The position numbers were made by a program, and so were the translations under genes. A stretch of 64,000 nt of DNA from positions 992,001 to 1,056,000 of the forward strand of contig CANNFY010000001.1 in assembly GCA_947504045.1 (NCBI GenBank). The letters are read 5' to 3'. Below, piece by piece: positions 58,786 to 64,000 of this stretch (positions are counted from its first letter, which is position 1; each line of letters begins with the position of its first letter). The notes beneath the pieces were generated by a model. It was not told the origin of the DNA, searched no databases, and saw nothing but the letters and a program-made list of their open reading frames with translations. The stretch is from an uncultured Maribacter sp. (GTDB taxonomy: Bacteria; Bacteroidota; Bacteroidia; Flavobacteriales; Flavobacteriaceae).

Positions 58786-60129
58786 ATGGAGGCGAAAATA
58801 AAAGGTTTTATGGATGAGGTTAAAGCCAGAAATGGTCATGAACCTGAATTTATCCAAGCGGTACAAGAGGTTGCAGAAACTGTAATACCATACATTGCTA
58901 GTAACGAAATTTATAATGGTAAAAACATTCTGTTAAGAATGGTAGAGCCAGAAAGGTTGGTATCCTTTAGAGTTGCATGGGTAGATGATCAAGGAGAAAT
59001 ACATGTAAACAGAGGCTACCGTATACAAATGAACTCTGCAATAGGGCCGTATAAAGGCGGGCTACGTTTTCATCCTACCGTAAACGCAAGTATTCTTAAA
59101 TTCTTAGCTTTTGAGCAAGTGTTTAAAAATAGTTTAACAACTTTACCAATGGGTGGTGGTAAAGGTGGCTCAGATTTTGACCCTAAAGGAAAGTCTGATG
59201 ATGAGGTAATGCGTTTTTGCCATGCTTTTATGTTAGAACTAAATAGACATATTGGTCCAAATACCGATGTTCCTGCTGGTGATATAGGTGTAGGAGCAAG
59301 AGAAATAGGCTTCCTTTTTGGAATGTATAAAAAAATAAGAAATGAATTTACTGGTGTACTAACAGGTAAAGGCCTTTCTTGGGGTGGATCAAAAATTCGT
59401 CCAGAAGCAACAGGGTATGGTACAGTATATTTTGCACAAAGTATGCTAAAAACTAAAGATCAAGAAATAAAAGGAAAAACAGTAGTTATTTCTGGTTCTG
59501 GTAATGTAGCCCAATTTGCTGCAGAAAAAGTAATCCAATTAGGTGGTAAAGTAGTTACACTTTCAGATTCTGCTGGCTATATTTATGATGCAGCAGGTAT
59601 TGATGAAGATAAGTTAGCTTTTGTTATGGATTTAAAGAATAACAAACGTGCTCGTATATCAGAATACATTAAAAAATATAGTTCTGCTACGTACCATGCA
59701 GGAGAAAAACCATGGGGAATTGCTTGCGATATTGCTTTGCCATGTGCAACACAAAACGAACTAAATTTAGAAGCAGCAAAACAACTTATAGAAAATGGAT
59801 GTATCTGTGTTGCAGAAGGAGCAAATATGCCATCTACAGCAGATGCTATTCATGCTTTTCATGATGCTAAAATATTATTTGCGCCAGGAAAAGCTTCTAA
59901 TGCTGGTGGTGTTGCCACTTCTGGATTAGAAATGTCTCAAAACTCTCTTAGAATTAGTTGGACAAGAGAAGAAGTAGATGAAAGATTAAAAGGTATTATG
60001 GAAGAAATTCATAATTCTTGTATAGAGTTTGGTAAAGAAGAAGACGGTTTTTGCAACTATGTAAAAGGAGCAAATATAGCCGGGTTTGTAAAAGTTGCCG
60101 ATGCAATGTTAGCGCAAGGAGTAATTTAA
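58786..60129 (+). CDS. gdhA: NADP-specific glutamate dehydrogenase
   Basis: Makes glutamate from 2-oxoglutarate and ammonium. The 447-residue hexameric-type enzyme shows the substrate site GPYKGGLRFHPTVNASILKF, the PMGGGKGGSDFDPKGKSD loop with the catalytic Lys, NTDVPAGDIGVG, and the nucleotide-binding GSGNVAQFAAEK. Full length. Transcribed alone and closed by a strong terminator. Confidence 0.97.
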   Translation: MEAKIKGFMDEVKARNGHEPEFIQAVQEVAETVIPYIASNEIYNGKNILLRMVEPERLVSFRVAWVDDQGEIHVNRGYRIQMNSAIGPYKGGLRFHPTVNASILKFLAFEQVFKNSLTTLPMGGGKGGSDFDPKGKSDDEVMRFCHAFMLELNRHIGPNTDVPAGDIGVGAREIGFLFGMYKKIRNEFTGVLTGKGLSWGGSKIRPEATGYGTVYFAQSMLKTKDQEIKGKTVVISGSGNVAQFAAEKVIQLGGKVVTLSDSAGYIYDAAGIDEDKLAFVMDLKNNKRARISEYIKKYSSATYHAGEKPWGIACDIALPCATQNELNLEAAKQLIENGCICVAEGANMPSTADAIHAFHDAKILFAPGKASNAGGVATSGLEMSQNSLRISWTREEVDERLKGIMEEIHNSCIEFGKEEDGFCNYVKGANIAGFVKVADAMLAQGVI

Positions 60130-60153
60130 GTTTAGTTTTTACAAATAAAAAGT

Positions 60154-60185
60154 AAGGCTTTCCAGTTTTTTGGAAAGCCTTTTTG
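60154..60185 (+). terminator. Terminator after gdhA
   Basis: AAGGCTTTCCA (60154-60164) and TGGAAAGCCTT (60171-60181) form an 11-bp stem, followed by a T-run. Confidence 0.9.
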
Positions 60186-60197
60186 TTTTATTACAAT

Positions 60198-60205
60198 TAT
60201 CTTTG
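60198..60205 (+). promoter_or_regulatory. Candidate -7 box for recO
   Basis: TATCTTTG matches TAnnTTTG, 19 bp before the recO ATG and 13 bp after the gdhA terminator. No clear -33 TTG at the usual spacing. Confidence 0.45.
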
Positions 60206-60224
60206 TCATCATTTATAATTACAA

Positions 60225-60944
60225 ATGCAAGTAACCACCAAAGCCATAGTTTTATCTTCTTTAAAATATGGAGACACCAGTTTAATTGTCAAAGCATTTA
60301 CCGCTTCAGATGGTCTAAAATCGTATTTATTAAAAGGCGTATTAGCTAGTAAAAAAGGAAAACTAAAAACGGCTTATTTTCAACCCTTAATGCAACTAGA
60401 AATAGTTGCTAATCATAAAAATAAAGGAACATTAGAAAATATAAGAGAGGCCAAAGTATATTACCACTATCAAACCTTACATTCGCAAATTGCAAAAAAT
60501 GCTATGACTCTTTTTTTAGCAGAAATGTTAAGTAATAGTATACATGAAGAAGAATGTAACGAAGAACTTTATTCCTATATAGAAGCTATGTTGCAATGGT
60601 TAGATAATAACAACGAAATTGCAAACTTTCATTTATATTTTTTGATACAATTAACCAGATACTTAGGTATATACCCAGACACTACAAATAATAATGCTTT
60701 GTATTTTGATTTATTAGAAGCAGAGTTTATAAGTACCCCATCTTTAAATCCAATGCTACAAAACAAAAATTTAATTAATTTTAAAACGTTATTGGGCATA
60801 AAATTTGATGTAATACATACTATTAAGATGCATAAAAAAAGTAGACAAGAACTATTAAAGTCTCTAGTACTCTATTATGAATTACATTTACAAGGGTTTA
60901 GAAAACCCAAATCTTTAGCCATATTAAATGAAGTTTTTAGTTAG
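60225..60944 (+). CDS. recO: DNA repair protein RecO
   Basis: Helps RecA load at single-stranded gaps (RecFOR pathway). The 239-residue protein has the N-terminal OB-fold (TKAIVLSSLKYGDTSLIVKAFT and GLKSYLLKGV), then an all-helical C-terminal part typical of Bacteroidota RecO, which lacks the Cys4 zinc site of some homologs. The stop TAG is 1 bp before the ATG of the TonB receptor, so the two are co-transcribed. Confidence 0.92.
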   Translation: MQVTTKAIVLSSLKYGDTSLIVKAFTASDGLKSYLLKGVLASKKGKLKTAYFQPLMQLEIVANHKNKGTLENIREAKVYYHYQTLHSQIAKNAMTLFLAEMLSNSIHEEECNEELYSYIEAMLQWLDNNNEIANFHLYFLIQLTRYLGIYPDTTNNNALYFDLLEAEFISTPSLNPMLQNKNLINFKTLLGIKFDVIHTIKMHKKSRQELLKSLVLYYELHLQGFRKPKSLAILNEVFS

Positions 60945-60945
60945 G

Positions 60946-63357
60946 ATGCAAAAAATAGCATTTTTCTTATTTTTTCTATTTTTAAATATAGTTTCTGCAC
61001 AACAAATAACTGTTTTAGATGCAGATACCAATACTCCTATAGTTAATGTAGCGGTTTTTAATGCAGATAAATCTAAAGCAACAATTACAGATAATAAAGG
61101 CAACTGTGTATTAGATGTTTTTAATTTAAAAGAGAAAATTATTTTTAAGCATGTTAGCTATGACCTTTTAAAAAAAACCAAAAAACAAGTATTAAAACAA
61201 GACCATAATGTAGTTATGGTTATGAAACCAAATCAGTTAGATGAGGTAGTAATGTCTATTTCTAAATGGGAGCAACAAAAGAAAGATATTCCTAATAAAA
61301 TAGCATCTATAGACGCTAAAACAATTTCATTTACCTCACCACAAACTGCTGCAGATGTTTTACAAAAAAGCGGAAAAGTATTTGTTCAAAAAAGTCAATT
61401 AGGAGGTGGTAGCCCAATGATTAGGGGTTTTGCAACTAATAGGCTGTTACTTTCAGTGGATGGTGTTCGTATGAATAATGCAATTTTTAGAGGAGGAAAT
61501 GTACAAAATGTAATTTCAGTAGATCCTTATACCATTAAAAATACCGAAATAATTTTTGGCCCAGGCTCTGTAATTTATGGTAGCGATGCCATAGGTGGGG
61601 TTATGAATTTTTACACAAAAAAACCAACCTTATCTACAACAGATAGTTTGGTGGTTTCCGGAAATGCTAATTACCGTTTTGCATCTGCAAATTTAGAAAA
61701 CACGGTACATGCAGATATTAACTTAGGAAAGAAAAAATGGGGACTTTTAACTAGTGTTACATATAATACGTATCAAGATTTACAAATGGGAACCTCTGGC
61801 CCAGATTCTTATTTAAGAAATACATATGTAGAACGCATAAATGGTGTAGATGAACTAGTGCAAAATAATAACCCTAAAAAACAAATTACAAGCGGTTACA
61901 ACCAAATAAATGTAATGCAAAAAGTAGTTTATAAACCGAATCATAATTGGGATCTAAGTTTAGGAACCTATTATTCTGAAACTTCCGATTATTCTAGGTA
62001 TGATCGTTTAATAAGACCTTCTAATAGCGGAGAAGGGCTTTTTTATGGCGATTGGCATTATGGCCCCCAAAAATGGTTTATGGGAAATGTACAACTGCAT
62101 AAGAAAGGTAATGGTATATTTTACGATGGATTAAAAATAACTACGGCATATCAATTTTTTGAAGAAAGTAGACATAATAGAAATTTTCAAGATGTAAATT
62201 TATATTCCACCAATGAAAAAGTGGATGCCTTATCTGCTAATATAGATTTTGAAAATAAAAAGATTGGAAATTTGCGTTTGTATTATGGAGGCGAATTTAT
62301 TTTTAATAAAGTATATTCTTTCGGAACAGAAGAAAATATAGATACAGGCGAGTTATTTGCAGCAGCAACAAGATACCCACATGGCGCAAGTTGGAAAACT
62401 GTTGCAGCGTATGTTAACGGAGAATATAAAGTTAAGCCGAACGTTACGGTATTATCTGGTTTACGGTATAGTCATGTTTGGATAAATGCAGATTTTGATA
62501 CTACTTTTTACCCTTTTCCTTTTGATAATGAAACTCTTAATGCAGGTGCTTTAACAGGTAGTGCAGGCTTAAGTTGGTTTCCTAAAAAAAATCTTCAAAT
62601 TACATTTAATGGATCTACAGGTTTTAGAGCTCCTAATATAGATGATATAGGTAAAATTTTCGACTCTGAACCTGGCTCCGTAGTAGTGCCAAATCCAGAT
62701 TTAGAACCAGAATATGCCTATAATGTAGAATTGGGTATTCATAAAAATATTAAAGATGTGGTTGTACTAAAAGGAGCAACTTTTTATACGTATTTGGTAG
62801 ATGCCTTAGTACGAAGAGATTTTGAATTTAATGGGGAATCTGAGATTATATATAATGGCGAGCTAAGTAATGTACAAGCAATACAAAATGCAGCAAGAGC
62901 TTATGTGTATGGTTTTGAATTTGGTTTAGATGCTTATATAAATGACAACCTATCTATAAATAGTAATATAACATTAACAGAAGGTATAGAGGAAGAGGAT
63001 GATGGTACAGATAGCCCTGCTAGGCATGTAGCGCCATATTTTGGAGATTTTCATATTATATGGAAAAACCAAAAACTAAAAACAGATTTGTACTTAAATT
63101 ACAATGCAGAAATTTCTTTTGATGATTTAGCCACCTCAGAAAGAAGCAAAGAATATATTTATGCTATTGATGTAGATGGAAACCCATATTCTCCATCTTG
63201 GTACACACTTAATTTTCGTTCTCAGTACGCAATTTCATCTGCGTTAAAAACAAATGTAAGTTTAGAAAATATTACAAACCAGCGGTATAGAACATATTCT
63301 TCAGGTATTGTTGCGCCAGGCATAAATCTTATTATTGGTGTAGGGTATAAATTTTAA
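60946..63357 (+). CDS. TonB-dependent receptor
   Basis: An outer-membrane receptor (803 aa) that imports a ligand, probably iron- or heme-containing, with TonB energy. Seen: a signal peptide (about 1-19), a carboxypeptidase-regulatory-like beta domain (about 20-100, VLDADTNTPIVNV), a plug domain (GGGSPMIRGFATNRLLLSVDGVR), and a barrel ending in a C-terminal Phe (GVGYKF). The plug sequence resembles heme/hemoglobin-type receptors, so heme is a candidate; not certain. The frame opens 6 codons earlier inside recO (60928), but the ATG at 60946, 1 bp after recO, gives a better signal peptide. No siderophore genes nearby. Confidence 0.88.
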   Translation: MQKIAFFLFFLFLNIVSAQQITVLDADTNTPIVNVAVFNADKSKATITDNKGNCVLDVFNLKEKIIFKHVSYDLLKKTKKQVLKQDHNVVMVMKPNQLDEVVMSISKWEQQKKDIPNKIASIDAKTISFTSPQTAADVLQKSGKVFVQKSQLGGGSPMIRGFATNRLLLSVDGVRMNNAIFRGGNVQNVISVDPYTIKNTEIIFGPGSVIYGSDAIGGVMNFYTKKPTLSTTDSLVVSGNANYRFASANLENTVHADINLGKKKWGLLTSVTYNTYQDLQMGTSGPDSYLRNTYVERINGVDELVQNNNPKKQITSGYNQINVMQKVVYKPNHNWDLSLGTYYSETSDYSRYDRLIRPSNSGEGLFYGDWHYGPQKWFMGNVQLHKKGNGIFYDGLKITTAYQFFEESRHNRNFQDVNLYSTNEKVDALSANIDFENKKIGNLRLYYGGEFIFNKVYSFGTEENIDTGELFAAATRYPHGASWKTVAAYVNGEYKVKPNVTVLSGLRYSHVWINADFDTTFYPFPFDNETLNAGALTGSAGLSWFPKKNLQITFNGSTGFRAPNIDDIGKIFDSEPGSVVVPNPDLEPEYAYNVELGIHKNIKDVVVLKGATFYTYLVDALVRRDFEFNGESEIIYNGELSNVQAIQNAARAYVYGFEFGLDAYINDNLSINSNITLTEGIEEEDDGTDSPARHVAPYFGDFHIIWKNQKLKTDLYLNYNAEISFDDLATSERSKEYIYAIDVDGNPYSPSWYTLNFRSQYAISSALKTNVSLENITNQRYRTYSSGIVAPGINLIIGVGYKF

Positions 63358-63370
63358 TTCTATAAAATAA

Positions 63371-63402
63371 AAAAGGCGAAACAGTTTTGTTTCGCCTTTT
63401 CT
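63371..63402. terminator. Bidirectional terminator between the TonB receptor and repeat lipoprotein
   Basis: AAAAGGCGAAAC (63371-63382) and GTTTCGCCTTTT (63389-63400) form a perfect stem with an A/T-flanked loop, so it ends transcripts from both sides. The two genes converge on it. Confidence 0.9.
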
Positions 63403-63419
63403 AATAAAAGAATAAGTTT

Positions 63420-63863
63420 TTAGTGCTTTACAGCATCTTTAGCTTTATCAACTGCATTACCAGCAGCATCTTTAGCAGAACTCATAGCATCACCTGCTTT
63501 ATCTTTAGCAGCATCTACAGCGTTTCCTGCAGCATCTTTAGCAGAGTTCATTGCGTCACCTGCTTTGTCTTTAGCAGCATCAACTGCATTACCAGCAGCA
63601 TCCTTAGCAGAATCAATAGCATTACCAGCAGCATCTTTAGCAGAGTCTACAGCATCACCTGCAGCGTTAGCCGCATCACCAGCTACATCTTTAGCAGCGT
63701 CAACTGCATTGTCAGCAGCTTCTCCAGCAGCATCAACAGCTTCAGTAGCCGCATCTCCAGCAGCTTCAGTAGCGTCTTTTGCTTTGTCAGCAGCTTCTCT
63801 ACATGATACAAACGATGCACTTAATGCAACCATTAAAATTGATCCTAAAATTACTTTTTTCAT
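63420..63863 (-). CDS. LEA-like 11-residue-repeat lipoprotein
   Basis: A 147-residue lipoprotein with a signal peptide and lipobox ASFVSC (Cys21). The mature part is almost only Ala, Asp, Lys, Gly, Asn, Ser and Val. From about residue 70 it contains tandem 11-residue repeats, close to AKDAAGNAVDA, alternating with AKDKAGDAMNS. This resembles group 3 late-embryogenesis-abundant (LEA) and Gram-negative hydrophilic repeat proteins: unfolded alone, amphipathic helix on drying or at membranes. DNA repeats of 33 bp underlie it and explain the large opposite-strand open frame. A stress-protection role is inferred. Confidence 0.85.
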   Translation of the reverse strand: MKKVILGSILMVALSASFVSCREAADKAKDATEAAGDAATEAVDAAGEAADNAVDAAKDVAGDAANAAGDAVDSAKDAAGNAIDSAKDAAGNAVDAAKDKAGDAMNSAKDAAGNAVDAAKDKAGDAMSSAKDAAGNAVDKAKDAVKH

Positions 63864-64000
63864 TGTGAATGTTTTTTAGTGTTTAATTATGTTATAACGC
63901 AAATATATACGTAAAAATTCGGATTTTAGATGTTATAATGTAAGAAAGAGAGGATTACTATATATTTTGGTAGGGTATAAAGGCCTATTATTCAATCTAA

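Noticed and set aside
63430-63700. CRISPR-like tandem 33-bp repeats
   Set aside because: The repeats are contiguous, in frame with a coding gene and without unique spacers; no cas genes are near.
63423-63879. Two long plus-strand frames opposite the LEA-like gene
   Set aside because: The repeat DNA is open in several frames; only the minus-strand frame has a signal peptide, lipobox and a clean start.

Overview
This window is a stretch of chromosome from a member of the Bacteroidota, most likely a marine Flavobacteriaceae. The reasons are: strongly AT-rich DNA (about one third G+C by eye); promoters that fit the Bacteroidota form (TTG, a spacer, then TAnnTTTG) rather than the E. coli form; mostly no Shine-Dalgarno sequence; lipoproteins with short flavobacterial signal peptides; and hallmark gene sets (IPExxxVDY family protein, the complete MoxR-DUF58-Bat aerotolerance cluster, recO followed by a TonB-dependent receptor). 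I see no rRNA, tRNA, CRISPR array, insertion sequence or prophage. Almost every base is ordinary core or near-core genome.

Layout. 0.1-8.9 kb: a divergent PurF-type phosphoribosyltransferase with a PfkB kinase, viroplasmin-RNase H and purN on the minus strand, facing acpP-fabF-rnc-IPExxxVDY-pyk on the plus strand. 9-13.6 kb: an AraC regulator, a tiny His/Cys-rich peptide and a cupredoxin-like protein, then dinB, a CYTH protein and pheS. 13.7-18.4 kb: two SulP anion transporters around a beta-carbonic anhydrase, probably a bicarbonate/CO2 module. 18.4-27.5 kb: the eight-gene batEDCBA, large two-membrane-segment protein, DUF58, moxR operon. 27.7-33.4 kb: an SDR oxidoreductase coupled to an AlbA_2 (Schlafen-type) protein, a fructokinase-like kinase, a PPP-type phosphatase, a soluble acyl-ACP desaturase and a lipoprotein. 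33.4-38.3 kb, minus strand: a membrane-anchored helix-hairpin-helix protein with a double OmpA-domain protein, an antiquitin-like aldehyde dehydrogenase, DUF1304, 3-hydroxyanthranilate dioxygenase and a CAP-domain lipoprotein. 38.5-49 kb: a thioester alpha-2-macroglobulin lipoprotein and its usual partner PBP1C, with CvpA, two small unknowns and gpsA. 49-64 kb: a 663-bp gene-free stretch with two hairpins, a third SulP, a lipoprotein cytochrome c, hydrolase, ACT, nitronate monooxygenase-like, thioesterase, EamA, ArsC/Spx, DinB and DUF3298 proteins, a trans-sulfuration enzyme, gdhA, recO, a TonB receptor and an LEA-like 11-residue-repeat lipoprotein.

The most unusual signal is not a gene. An element close to TTTTTCGATgAAATaCAC, repeated with a spacing of about 20 bp, occurs in three intergenic places (91-144, 3091-3126, 38462-38520). 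The second lies upstream of the pfkB/purF-like pair and the third upstream of the alpha-2-macroglobulin gene. It looks like a regulon operator for a protein that binds direct repeats two helical turns apart. I did not find a clearly new multi-gene system. The best candidates for unknown biology are this element, the AraC/peptide/cupredoxin group, the HhH-OmpA pair, and the PurF-like enzyme with an altered glutaminase loop.
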